Shown piece after piece: positions 54,771-64,000 of a stretch of DNA of 64,000 bases (positions are counted from its first letter, which is position 1; every line of letters begins with the position of its first letter). The translations under genes were made by a program, and so were the position numbers. Source of the DNA: Aphrocallistes beatrix (taxonomy: Eukaryota > Porifera > Hexactinellida > Sceptrulophora > Aphrocallistidae); assembly GCA_963281255.1 (NCBI GenBank), contig OY725496.1:2914001-2978000 (forward strand), read 5' to 3'. Under the pieces are notes generated by a model, which saw only the letters and a program-made list of their open reading frames with translations, had not been told where the DNA came from and did no database searches.

Positions 54771-55584
54771 AGTTGCAAAGAAATGCACTCAAAATTACTC
54801 AATAATCAAGCTGTGTTAAAGAAAATTGGCTCAAATGAAAAATATTACTGAATCGGTTATATTTCATTTACATTACTCGTATCAATTTCTTAGATTATTT
54901 TCCTTATAAAAAAATATACTGTTACGACCTTACCATTCAATGTTTAGCTTTACGGGATATATTTAAAATTATACTATCTTGAGAATAGAACTTAGCATAG
55001 AGAATTTGTCCTATATTTTGAGTGAAGACATCTGGTAACCCTGTCTAAGTGACACCAGATGGATATGCCAGCACCACATTGTGCGAACGGTCAGTCTGGC
55101 ACTTCCAGCCCTGTTGGAAGCACTTGACTTCTTTATCGAAGCCGGAGAAAGCAATCGGGCTCTAATTGCTCGTAGCCTGCTTGCACAACTTACTAGCAAT
55201 TTCGTGGTACACCTAGAGATTATGAAGGTCATCTTGGGGCAATGCACTGGCATTACTGAAGCACTGCACTGCCCGGAGCTTACTCTAGATAGAGCACAAC
55301 AGATAGTGTGCTCACTAAGCGAAGAGATGGATCCTCAAACGTTTCCAAACGCAGATGAATAATGGAACCAGATATGGGCAAAAGCTAACGCTATTATTGA
55401 CTACTGTAGACTACAAACTTCACCTGTTCGTCGTATCAGAAGGGGCTTAGCAGATCCGCCACTGGCCATGGCCCTACCAACCCTACGCCTATGATGAGTA
55501 TGAACACCAACATAAACGTATCAAATTGCATGTACTCTTAGCAAGGTACTACTCGTGTTGATCTAGTCAGGACTATATACATTG

Positions 55585-55715
55585 TGTTTTGGCTCCTAGA
55601 TATACTTGTATAATTAAATCCAGTGAAAAGTGGGTCTATACGGACGTGTCCCCTATTTTAGTCAAAACCAGCAATATATCCTGCAGCTGTCCCATCCTAT
55701 CCCTGAATTTAATTG
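55585..55715. repeat. Interspersed repeat, unexpanded sister of the 15376-15510 locus
   Basis: TTGTGTTTTGGCTCCTAGAT and TCCAGTGAAAAGTGGGTCTA correspond to 14876-14898 and 15376-15400, without the MITE and without the CTGTC expansion present there. Confidence 0.75.
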
Positions 55716-55794
55716 TTGTTATGTACTAAATGAGTTACTTCCTGGTATCATACTGTGATATTATCAAATACTACATAACAATACATTATTAGTA

Positions 55795-57349
55795 AGTGCT
55801 GTTAACTGAAACAGTTTTTTGTCCTTTTTTCTGAAACTGAAATGTATTGTTATTTTCTACTGAAAACTGAAAAGATATAACTCATAATAAATATAAGTAT
55901 TATCATGGTCCTAGTAATTGCCATGCTAAATATGCTAAACCATAGCCTACTATAATAAGGCCTCAGAGTAACTTGCGAATTTGGCACTAGGGATGCAGTA
56001 GAAGATGGTTGAAGAAATACATGAGCTGCCTTAAATCATTAACAAAGCACAATAGAGATTAGGAATGTATTACCAGCATATATAAATATGGTGTCAAAGC
56101 ACCCATATCCGTTGTGAAAATTTAGATTAGTCATCAAATGATTGCGCTACAGGCGATATTTGGGTCAAATTTAGTGATTTTCAGAGGTCGTTTAAGGGCA
56201 CTTCTAAGTGTTTTTATTATGAAGTTTTTCGCATAGAACTGAGAAGTGAATGTGTTAACACTAAAAATTTGGAATTTTTTCATGGAATGTTCTTACATTC
56301 CAGTGTTGCTATGGAAACGTGTTTTGGTCAGTTGGTGCTATATCTTGAAAACAGCGATAGCTAGACATTCAAATTTAATCCCATTTGATAGCAAATAGGC
56401 TACTTCCTATTTAGCTATAATACAATTTCTGTGTCTAAATTCAATGGTTTACGAGATATTCGACAAATTACCAAATGTGACCAATATGATAAATTGTCTA
56501 ATAACTCGTAAATTATTGAATTAAGACATAGAAATTGTATTATAGCTTAATAGGAAGTAGCCTATTTGCTATCAAATGGGATTAAATTTGAATGTCTAGC
56601 TATCGCTATTTTCAAGATATAGCCCCAACTGACCAAAACACGTTTCCATAGCAACACTGGAATGTAAGAACATTCCATGAAAAAATTCCAAATTTTTATT
56701 ATTAACACATTCACTTCTCAGTTCTATGCGAAAAACTTTGTAATAAAAACACTTAGAAGTGCCCTTAAACGACCTCTGACCTGTGGCGCAATCATTTGAT
56801 GACTAATCTAAATTTTCACAACGGATATGGGTGCTTTGGCACCATATGTATATATGCTGGTAATACATTCCTAAGCTCTATTGTGCTTTGTTAATGATTT
56901 AAGGCAGCTCATGTATTTCTTCATCCATCTTCTACCGCATCCCTGGTAAAGTTACTCTTAGGCCTTATATATAGTAGGCTATGGCTAAACAAGCTATTAT
57001 AACTACTACTAGTACATCAAATCTAGCAAATCACGATTAGATGCAATCATGGTTCGTTCTTTAAGTGCCAAGTGCGCTAGATAAAACGCATCCTGCATCC
57101 TGCCTTCCTTTTCCTGCCACTGCCACTGCCAAACATTGTGGAATCCACTATCACCCACTTTCAGACAAAACCCTCACCGACTGCTCATAAAAATTGGCGC
57201 CGGCCATGGTACTCTTTTACAAAAAACTTGCTCCCCCAAGGAGATCCTGGTCTTCAACTGAAACTGAAACTGAAATGTACTATTTTTGTCAACTGATACC
57301 GAAACTGAAACTGAAATTGATCGATTTTAATTTCAGTTAGCAGCACTAG
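55795..57349. mobile_element. hAT-like element holding palindromic element V copy 2
   Basis: Ends AGTGCTGTTAACTGAAAC and TTTCAGTTAGCAGCACTAG are approximately inverted and flanked by TATTAGTA on both sides (8 bp). Repeated AAACTGAAACTGAAA words occur near both ends. Its interior was invaded by element V. Confidence 0.65.
55941..56993. mobile_element. Palindromic element V, copy 2
   Basis: Ends CATAGCCTACTATAATAAGG and the inverted form, flanked by GCTAAAC on both sides (7 bp, exact). Very similar to 25352-26415 taken in the opposite orientation, including the GCATCCCTGGTAAAGTTAC end. Confidence 0.9.
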
Positions 57350-58050
57350 TATTAGTATGTAATTGGGGATAAGTATATTCAGGAATTTTGACTACCTGAG
57401 AATTGTCCATCTAATGTATATACACTTCGGTAACTTTCACATGTCCATTCTGACACGCAACAGTATTTAGTTGTGTTACTTTAGATATTAGCACAGAATC
57501 GGGGGGGCTGGAGCGTATTAGTCTCCTCTCCAAACCTATAGAGGTAAGATCATTATGATTATATGTCCTCCCCCAAAGCGGCCGTTTGGTGCCTATGAGC
57601 ACTCGAACTTTATTAATGATATTGCAAAACATAACGAAGGTATTGAACAAAGATGCAATAAATATAATCAACAATCATGATCTTCGTACCTAAGGATCAT
57701 GATTCATGATCTCAATACTCTTCCTTAAAGGGAGACCGATCATTTAAGATTGATCCATATATTTCAGTATAACTCTGAAATATTGGTTCCGGGGGTTCAA
57801 ATATTTCGAAGTACCGGGGGATACCATTCCAGGGGCCGTAGACTCGGAATGAGGATTGGGTGGGGCCTTTAGGTTTGCATGATTGGTAGGGCCATTTTGG
57901 ACAAATCGTATCATAGCTAATAGAAGGAAATAGCTTTTGGCTAATTCAGGCAAAGGCCCTACCAACCCGACCGGAGCCTACGCTTATGTCATTCTGTGGG
58001 AGTCCAAAATTTTTGTGACATTTCCTTGAATATGATCCATAATTGTAATT
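57350..58050. other. Spacer with one shared repeat
   Basis: 57831-57985 (CAGGGGCCGTAGACTCGG to GGCCCTACCAACCCG) is the uninterrupted form of the repeat at 49525-49870. No coding sequence is supported elsewhere. Confidence 0.5.
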
Positions 58051-58760
58051 TATTCGCATATGCAAAGAGTAACTTGTTCGCATGCGAATAGTAGCTTGTT
58101 CGCATGCGAATAGTAGTTTTTAATACCTCAAATTCATACTAAATAGTTGTGGTTTACTAATAATTCCCATCCACTACTTCATCCCTAGTCCAAAACTTTG
58201 AGGTTGATTCCAGGCCTTATATTGAGTAGGCTATGTCAAAACCTATTGCCAGAATTTCAGACCTTGATCTCTCATGGTTTGGCCATGGAAAATCAACGAG
58301 AAAAAATATCATAGCCACTCATTTCAGATGGCCACTATTAGGGCATTAGGATCTTTCGATCCATGATCGAAAGATCCGGATCGCGATCCATTTTTTTGAG
58401 AATCGAGATCGGAATGAAGATCCTTTTTAAAAGTAGGATCGGGATCGGGATCGGGATCGGATCGAAACTCTTAATGAATTCGATCCGATCCTCTTTCTTT
58501 TCAATCCCCAAGTTGGAGGTGAAAGTGTTGAAATTTATGTTGAATAAATAGATTTTTTTAATGTGTTTTAAGGTTTGAATACTAACTTTAGCACTAAGCA
58601 CGCCCCAGGCTTCCGCAGACGGACATTGCACGCCGTCCATGCCATAAGGCATCTCCTTCCAGGAGCTGTACTAAAAATGATAGTCCTCTGACTATTATTG
58701 AAATGATCTTTTTGGAGGTATTAAAAACTACTATTCGCATGCGAATAGTAATTTTCAATA
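58051..58760. mobile_element. Foldback element with GCATGC palindromes in its arms
   Basis: The left arm (58059-58125) carries two TTCGCATGCGAATAGTAG units and ends TTTTTAATACCTC; the right arm (58716-58755) is the inverted match GAGGTATTAAAAACTACTAT plus one palindrome unit. Inside are a V-type end at 58228-58244 and the GATC-rich block. Confidence 0.65.
58349..58465. repeat. GATC-rich hairpin and (GATCGG)n block
   Basis: 58349-58361 and 58365-58377 form a perfect 13-bp stem around the loop CAT (GGATCTTTCGATC). It is followed by GGATCGGGATCGGGATCGGG repeats. A second GATC-rich block is at 58766-58845. Confidence 0.85.
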
Positions 58761-58845
58761 TATGTCTTTTTGGGGATCGTGATCGGATCGAAGATCCTTT
58801 TATAAGTTAGGATCGGGATCTGGATCTAGATCCTTTTTTTGAGGA

Positions 58846-59131
58846 TCGACTATACGTACTATACGTACGTAGTATAGTCGGTAAACTAAAAAATAAAGCT
58901 TGGAATATTCCTAATTTTACGAGTATTCATAGTGCTAGTATTACATAGCCACTATGAAGTAAATATGCATTTATACTTGGTCAAATTACTTGTTTATTTT
59001 TCTTGACTAGATTTGGTAAAAGCATAGTCTACTCTATATAAGGCCTGGTATCAACCACAAAACTTTGGACTAGGCATGAAGTAGTGGATGTAAAAACATG
59101 TAGCCTCTAATACTTGGAATATAGTTAAAGG
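58846..59131. other. Spacer with one end of a V-like repeat
   Basis: At 59024-59080 CATAGTCTACTCTATATAAG with AAACTTTGGACTAGG resembles, in inverse orientation, the end at 58175-58245. Nothing else is recognised. Confidence 0.45.
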
Positions 59132-59966
59132 ACTGTTGCATGATATTTTGAGATTCCTATATTAAGTAGCCATGGATTATTTAGTACCTTGATATTTTGA
59201 GATATCGTAGCATTCTGAGATTTTGTTCCGCCAACTCAAATGTCCTAGTGGTTCAATCGGTTTCATCGTAACTTGATATCCACCGTCACCAAATTGTGGG
59301 ACATGGCACAATTTATTAATTGCACGCGACACAATTTAGTATGGTAGAAGCCCATATGGATCATGGATCAATTATATTTCTCATTTATGGTCCATATAGG
59401 GTTATACCATAGTAAATTGTGTCGCGTGCCATCTAATTGTGCCATGTTCCACAATTTGGTGAATGTGGATATCAAATTACGATGAAACCGATTGAACCAC
59501 AAGGCCATTTGAGCAGGCGGAACAAAATCTCAGAATGCTACGATATCTCAAAATATCACGGTACAGTGCACCCTCGCTAGTCCGAACCTCGCCAATCCGA
59601 ACCCTCGCTAATCCGAATACTTCATTCTTAAAATCCGAACACCCCAAATATAATTTTATTCGCCTCTATGATTTGAATAAACGTTTATAAACTTAAATCT
59701 ATCATTAAGATTGAGAAACCTCGTTAAATAAGCAATCATAGCGGAATAATATCCTTAATATTCTAACAATACAAATTTATTATAATTAATGCCCTATTGA
59801 ATTAGTGTTATTTCACTAATCGGTACAAATTCACTAATCCGAACGATTTTTTCGAACATTGGAACAGAGCTGTTCGGATTAGCGAGGGTGTACTGTACTA
59901 AATAATCCATGGTTACTTAATATAGGAATCTCAAAATATTACGATCTCAAAATATCATGCAACAGT
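59132..59966. mobile_element. Palindromic element W, copy 3, with nested pogo-type MITE
   Basis: Ends ACTGTTGCATGATATTTTGA and TCATGCAACAGT; the inner stem with CACCAAATTGTGGGACATGG matches copy 2. More diverged than copies 1 and 2. The right arm is interrupted at 59564-59895. Confidence 0.85.
59564..59895. mobile_element. Pogo/Tigger-type MITE P, copy 3
   Basis: Ends CAGTGCACCCTCGCTAGTCC and GGATTAGCGAGGGTGTACTG, flanked by TA. A short tandem copy of the left-end word CTCGC.A.TCCGAACC is inserted near 59595. Confidence 0.92.
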
Positions 59967-60182
59967 ACAAGGGCTTCTCAACCGCAATGATGAATCTGAA
60001 ATTAACAGCATGACAGTAACGAATTTATTACGATCTTACGCACACACACCCTGCAACCTCCAAGTTCATTCAGTTTTATACGTGTTAGTTCAATGACAAT
60101 TATCGACTATTCTAAATAAATATCACTGTATTTAAATTTTTGACCTACATTGATTCTAATTACTGTGTTACGTGCGTATGCA

Positions 60183-60333
60183 GAATAATGGAAAATAAAG
60201 AAATACAGAATTTCTTGAGAAAGACATCTACCCAGAATGTGTTCTCAAATCAGACGTACCTTCCAGAGCAATGTTCAACTATAGAAGAAAGGCTTCTAAA
60301 TTTCGCGTTTCACAAGAAGCTAAACTTTTCAAG
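60183..60333 (+). CDS. Possible exon of an unknown gene (weak)
   Basis: After an acceptor-like GTGCGTATGCAG the frame reads MENKEIQNFLRKTSTQNVFS, NQTYLPEQCSTIEERLLNFA and FHKKLNFSR and meets AAG followed by GTCTGT as a possible donor. No family recognised; 50 codons in AT-rich DNA could be chance. Confidence 0.2.
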
Positions 60334-60347
60334 GTCTGTTTAATTAA

Positions 60348-60408
60348 TCCTTACTATTAAAACTCGATTAATGTGTATATCCTTACTATTAAAACTCGAT
60401 TATTGTTT

Positions 60409-60443
<35 letters not shown>

Positions 60444-60934
60444 ACGAATTGATTGAAGAAACTGCCCGGCACAGAAAGCTGATTTTTGGCATGTGGGAGT
60501 CTTTTGGCTATGGCTCCAGTAAGTTCTGAGTTCAGAGCAAAATGTCGACTCATCATGGAATTATGACGTCATTGTCACATTTTTAAAAGTTAAGCAACAC
60601 AGTTATTCGGGCATAACTCAGCCATTATAGGAGATAGAAGGCTGAAATTTTAATAGAATCTGTATCCTAACACGTCTCACATATGATGCAACTATCATCA
60701 AAAAAATGATGACTCATCACTTTGCTATGACGTCATCATCACTCATCAAAATTTTAAAAATTGACAAATTTGGTGTTTTTTCGAGTGATATCGATTTTAA
60801 AACTAAGATGGACATATTTAGAGATGATATATCCCGTTTAATTAACCAATGTCACCTCCAGGCGACCGAAGGGATCCTCCGGCGGACACGAAGTGTCTGC
60901 CAGCCGCGCAGCGCAAGCAAGCGAAGCGCGCTTG
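60348..60934 (+). mobile_element. Helitron-like repeat R, copy f, with duplicated 5' end
   Basis: Starts TCCTTACTATTAAAACTCGA after A at 60348; the same 5' word starts again about 31 bp on. Then come (TA)n, GTAACGAATTGATTGAAGAA and the two 3' hairpins, ending AAGCGAAGCGCGCTTG before T at 60935. Confidence 0.8.
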
Positions 60935-60949
60935 TATATATATATGTTA

Positions 60950-61712
60950 CAGGGTATCTGTAAAATCAGGGTAATTGTAATTACCCTGATTTTTTTAGGG
61001 TAATTGTAATTACCCTGGTTCAATCAGGGTAATTGTAATTACCCTGACTTTTTTCAGGGTAATTGTAATTACTTTGTTTTTTTAGGTTAATTATAGTGAC
61101 CACTCATTGTATAGTGGATCATTTGTATAGGCGCAACTTGGGCCATTTTCACATGTCCATCCAGATTTGCTCAGCCTGTAATACACAAGTACGGGAAACA
61201 CAATTTAGCTCACCTAAGAGCAATTGTCCTATTAATAGGATTCCTCAATTGACAGTTGCATTGTAACAGGTAACATTGCCCACCCTGAATTTCCCCCCCT
61301 GAATTCGCCCCCTTCCATACTATAAGTTAACAATTATACCACCTAAGTACCATATTAGGAAGTGGAGTTTTCTAAATGTAATTGTGTAACTTTTAAAACT
61401 CAACTGGTACATTAATGGGTGTGTTATATGTACTATGTACTATGTACTATGTATTTTCTGAAATTCTACAAGTTTCAAATAGGCTGTTAGATGTTCTCAT
61501 CTAGAAAATTATAATTGAATTTTAACCGGGGAATGGGGGATAAACCAGTTTTATCCCGTCCCATGCTCCCCCACTTATGGAGGTTATACTGTAATTACAA
61601 TTACCCTGAAAAAGTCAGGGTAATTACAATTACCCTGATTGAACCAGGGTAATTACAATTATCCTAAAAAAATCAGGGTAATTACAATTACCCTGATTTT
61701 ACAGATACCCTG
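60950..61712. mobile_element. Foldback MITE with AGGGTAATTGTAATTACCCT palindromes
   Basis: Ends CAGGGTATCTGTAAAATCAG and complement, flanked by TA. Each arm (60950-61075 and 61588-61712) contains four or five CAGGGTAATT-GT-AATTACCCTG hairpins in tandem. As the arms mirror each other, both strands encode the same peptide by chance. The interior is unique sequence without a gene. Inserted in the (TA)n tail of repeat R copy f. Confidence 0.93.
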
Positions 61713-61729
61713 TAACATATATATATATA

Positions 61730-62194
61730 CAGTCGAACCTGCTCTAACGGCCACTCTATATAACGGTCACCTGTCTATAGCGGTCACCAATGAACAGTCC
61801 CGTCCGAAATTCCATAATATTGAACCTGTGTATAGCGATCACCTGCTCAACGCGGCCAGCGGCCACCCGTTTGTAGTCCCTTACTGACCCTAAAACTGTG
61901 TATAACGGCCATTACCTGTCTATAACGGCCACTACCTGTCTATAACGGCCACCACCTGTCTATAACGGCCATCACCATTTTCACCTTATTGCGTTTATTA
62001 CAGGACCTGTTACGAACGATAAACAAGTTTCTTGCATTAACTTCAAGTAATAGATTTCTAAAAACTTGATATTTATTGCACTACGTTGATACCTTTGGAG
62101 ATTATTAAGACAATCACCTGTATATAACGGTCACATGTGTATAGCGGCCAATTTTGTCCAGTCCCTTGGGTGGCCGTTATATACAGGTTCTGTC
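61730..62194. mobile_element. Pogo/Tigger-type element T, copy 2
   Basis: The left end CAGTCGAACCTGCTCTAACG follows TA, the right end GGCCGTTATATACAGGTTCTGTC precedes TA (as shown by the imperfect inverted match ACCTGTATATAACGGCC). It shares its interior with 37783-38521. It abuts the Ty3 element C frame within 5 bp. Confidence 0.8.
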
Positions 62195-62197
62195 TAA

Positions 62198-64000
62198 TTG
62201 GCGATCAGTCTATTGCCGGCCTACGTATGTCGCAGACCAGCAGAGGCAAAGGTCGTTACCCAGATAGTGTCGGATAGTAAAGTCAACTTGGAAGAAGCAT
62301 TTGAGATTTTGAGGGAGCTGGATCCGCCCCTCGATAGTAGTCAAGCTATGATCTCAATGTGTAGGCAGGATTGGGAACCTGGAACACCGATCGACGATTT
62401 CTACTACAACCTGGTGAGTGCATTCGAAATGGTGAAAGCGCCATTGCATATGCCATGTGTGCTCCTGCTAAACCAATTACCTGCGGTAGCTCAAGGAGTT
62501 TTGAGAGAATGGGTTGAGAGTCATACAGACATATGCATGAAAGAATGTCGCGCATTTATCAAGAGAGTACGTAACATACTAACGGAGAAAGGTATTCGTC
62601 TTGACCAAGGCAATCGAGACTTCAAGCGTGTAGGGGAAGTCACTCAACGAAGTTATGACCAAAAGGAAACCGACAATAGCCATTCGGATCGAATGGCGAA
62701 GGGAACGGTTGCAGTGGTGTCGGGTAGCAATCCAGAAGAATCTCTCGATAAGAGCATTAACGTGGTGAAATATGAAGATGGTGGGTATGGCACTCACCGC
62801 AGACATCGATCTCAACGAACTCGAGGGGGAGCAAGCTTTCTGGTTATCCTCGGGTGTTACATTTGTGGGAGGATTGGACACTTTGCGCGAGAATGTGAAC
62901 GTCAGTTTTGTCAAAAGTGCGGCAGGAAAGGTCATGGTCGCAGAGACTGTCAAGCAAGGAAGGAGAAACGAATTAACAGTGTGGAGCTGCCTTCCAATGC
63001 ATCCCTTACTAATACCAACGATGGGAATATAGGAGGGGTAGTAATTGCCATTTGGGTGAATGGAAAGCCTACCAGAGCTATGATTGACACCGGATCTCAA
63101 CCGTCAGTTATGGATGAGAAGACACTCGATAGTTTAGGACTTAGATGCAAACCTGATCCTGGAATAGTCCGAGGAGTATGCACTACTCCAATCGATACGC
63201 TAGGTTTTGTAGAGGTGGAAATTGATCTAGGAAATGGGCGAGTGCGCGAACATACGTTTACGATTCTAGATAGTCCTGAACCTACAGTGATTTTGGGAAG
63301 GGAGTTCTTACTGCGGTTCGATTCTTTTGAGATCGATTGGGGGAGAAGGAAAGTACGTCTGGGTCAACTTTGGCTAGAAACAGTTGCAAGTGTTCAGGGA
63401 GGATTACCATTAGCACGCGCCGAAGCAGTAAACCAAGTGTTGAATATGGCTGAGGATGGTAAAGAAGATACATATGATATTAATTCAGAGTTGGATTGTC
63501 AACAAAAAGAAAAGCTAGGAACTTTACTAACGGAATTCGAGGACGTTTTTGCACCTAATCCGAAGAAACCATCGGTAACTCACTTAACAGAACATTATAT
63601 TGTGATGGGTAATGCCCGTCCAGTGAGGGCCAAGAATATCAGGGTGTCGCCTCAGATTGAAAAGGAGATTAGTAATACTCAAATTCAGCAAATGCTCGAA
63701 AACGGGATTGTTAGACCGTCGAATTCTCCCTGGGCGAGCAGAGTTATTCTCGTGACCAAAAAAGATGGAACACAAAGGTTTGCCGTAGATTATCCCGCGT
63801 TGAATAACTGCACGAAGAAGGACAGTTATCCTATTCCAGAAGTGAGGGATATCTTGGACAAACTAAAAGAGAGTCGCTACTTTTCGACGCTTGACGGAGC
63901 AAGTGCATATTGGAGCATCCCCATAGCTGAAATTGATCGAGAGAAAACAGCCTTTCTTACCCCGAGAGGACAGTTCGAGTTTTGTGTGATGGCATTTGGT
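62198..64000 (+). CDS. Ty3/gypsy element C gag-pol, open to the window end
   Basis: A single plus frame is open from 62198 (after TAA at 62195) to 64000, 601 codons without a stop; the first ATG is at 62348, but gag homology starts earlier (VNLEEAFEILRELDPPLD), so the N-terminus is cut by the element T insertion or starts upstream of it. Order: gag; zinc knuckles CYICGRIGHFAREC and CQKCGRKGHGRRDC (about codons 220-250); protease DTGS at about codon 297 and ILGREFLLRF; RT with RPSNSPWASRVILVTKKDGT, DSYPIPEVRDILDKL and LDGASAYWSIPIAEIDREKT, ending before the YxDD box. No frameshift between gag, protease and RT is visible, so gag and pol are one frame. It is the youngest-looking of the three. 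Confidence 0.92.
   Translation, partial: MAISLLPAYVCRRPAEAKVVTQIVSDSKVNLEEAFEILRELDPPLDSSQAMISMCRQDWEPGTPIDDFYYNLVSAFEMVKAPLHMPCVLLLNQLPAVAQGVLREWVESHTDICMKECRAFIKRVRNILTEKGIRLDQGNRDFKRVGEVTQRSYDQKETDNSHSDRMAKGTVAVVSGSNPEESLDKSINVVKYEDGGYGTHRRHRSQRTRGGASFLVILGCYICGRIGHFARECERQFCQKCGRKGHGRRDCQARKEKRINSVELPSNASLTNTNDGNIGGVVIAIWVNGKPTRAMIDTGSQPSVMDEKTLDSLGLRCKPDPGIVRGVCTTPIDTLGFVEVEIDLGNGRVREHTFTILDSPEPTVILGREFLLRFDSFEIDWGRRKVRLGQLWLETVASVQGGLPLARAEAVNQVLNMAEDGKEDTYDINSELDCQQKEKLGTLLTEFEDVFAPNPKKPSVTHLTEHYIVMGNARPVRAKNIRVSPQIEKEISNTQIQQMLENGIVRPSNSPWASRVILVTKKDGTQRFAVDYPALNNCTKKDSYPIPEVRDILDKLKESRYFSTLDGASAYWSIPIAEIDREKTAFLTPRGQFEFCVMAFG

Larger units (their letters stand above)
54137..55043 (+). 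mobile_element. hAT transposon (907 bp), third insertion, with transposase end
   Basis: Ends CAGGGTTACCAGATGTCC and GACATCTGGTAACCCTG, flanked by exact TCTAAGTG (54129-54136, 55044-55051). It carries a C-terminal transposase fragment (54660-54770) and a smaller MITE (54350-54472). Confidence 0.95.
52366..55480 (+). pseudogene. hAT transposase with TTF-type zinc finger, broken by three later insertions
   Basis: The plus strand begins with the TTF-type finger (NAVYCFSCRFFS ... SGFKNLKDAPIRMPEHSASE), an in-frame TAA at 52780, then the following domain (NRHYLTAILKSVLLCCHQGI, FCGHREDLTNTKANPGNFLA). A frameshift near 52997 leads to FLGILSEYDNIVPSRLLGMY and SIQNELISIA. After the first insertion it continues AADIVLETISAD; after the second VLLSFYVHYHAHRLNLVVVA (YVH.HAHRLNLV); after the third SDTRWICQHHIVR and LPALLEALDFFIEAGESNRA to about 55480. 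Without the insertions it follows the usual hAT (DUF4371-type) order. Residual defects are the nonsense codon and at least two frameshifts. Confidence 0.85.

Noticed and set aside
60838..61887. Identical peptide (MNQGNYNYPKKIRVITITL) encoded on both strands
   Set aside because: It is translation of the two inverted arms of the foldback at 60950-61712, not a protein.
62579..63100. 173-codon minus-strand frame
   Set aside because: Shadow of the gag-pol frame of element C on the plus strand, which has zinc knuckles and protease motifs in order.

Overview
This is an AT-rich animal (metazoan) genomic window, most likely from an invertebrate; the phylum cannot be fixed from sequence alone. It is not bacterial: it holds a spliced nuclear gene with GT-AG introns of 1.3-4.7 kb, a 200-N scaffold gap, Ty3/gypsy, LINE and Penelope-like retroelements, and a very dense set of DNA transposons and MITEs.

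The one complete host gene is transketolase (+ strand, 26718-39473), reconstructed from five coding exons into an uninterrupted frame of about 616 residues with all expected thiamine-diphosphate motifs. A second host gene is represented by one partial exon with a death-fold (DED-like) domain next to the gap (47006-47239, minus). Three other host-exon candidates (around 23654, 43256 and 60183) are weak.

Layout. 1-3140: decayed Ty3/gypsy element A (minus). 3.4-9.6 kb: hAT, LINE and Cys-rich unknown pseudogenes, then a minus-strand integrase-type transposon tail joined to a USP-like cysteine protease. 9.6-13.6 kb: degenerate Penelope-like retroelement with zinc-binding N-terminus, RT and putative GIY-YIG nuclease, split by a hAT MITE. 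14.9-26.4 kb: Ty3 element B with a short 3' LTR, then MITEs, a Tc1/mariner derivative, Helitron-like repeats and a 1-kb palindromic element. 26.7-39.5 kb: transketolase, with introns full of repeats, including a three-level nest in intron 4. 39.5-62.2 kb: palindromic and foldback elements, a 380-bp (ATGAG)n tract and two hAT transposase pseudogenes, one broken by three later hAT insertions with exact 8-bp target duplications. 62.2-64 kb: start of Ty3 element C (plus), open in one frame to the window end.

The window is mainly a record of nested transposition. Target-site duplications give relative insertion ages at many places. The less routine items are the integrase-tail/cysteine-protease coding region, the zinc-finger Penelope-like element, and a Helitron-like family with internal (TA)n, including one copy with two 3' ends. 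No CRISPR array, operon, tRNA or rRNA was seen. All database assignments are from motif recognition only; no search was run.
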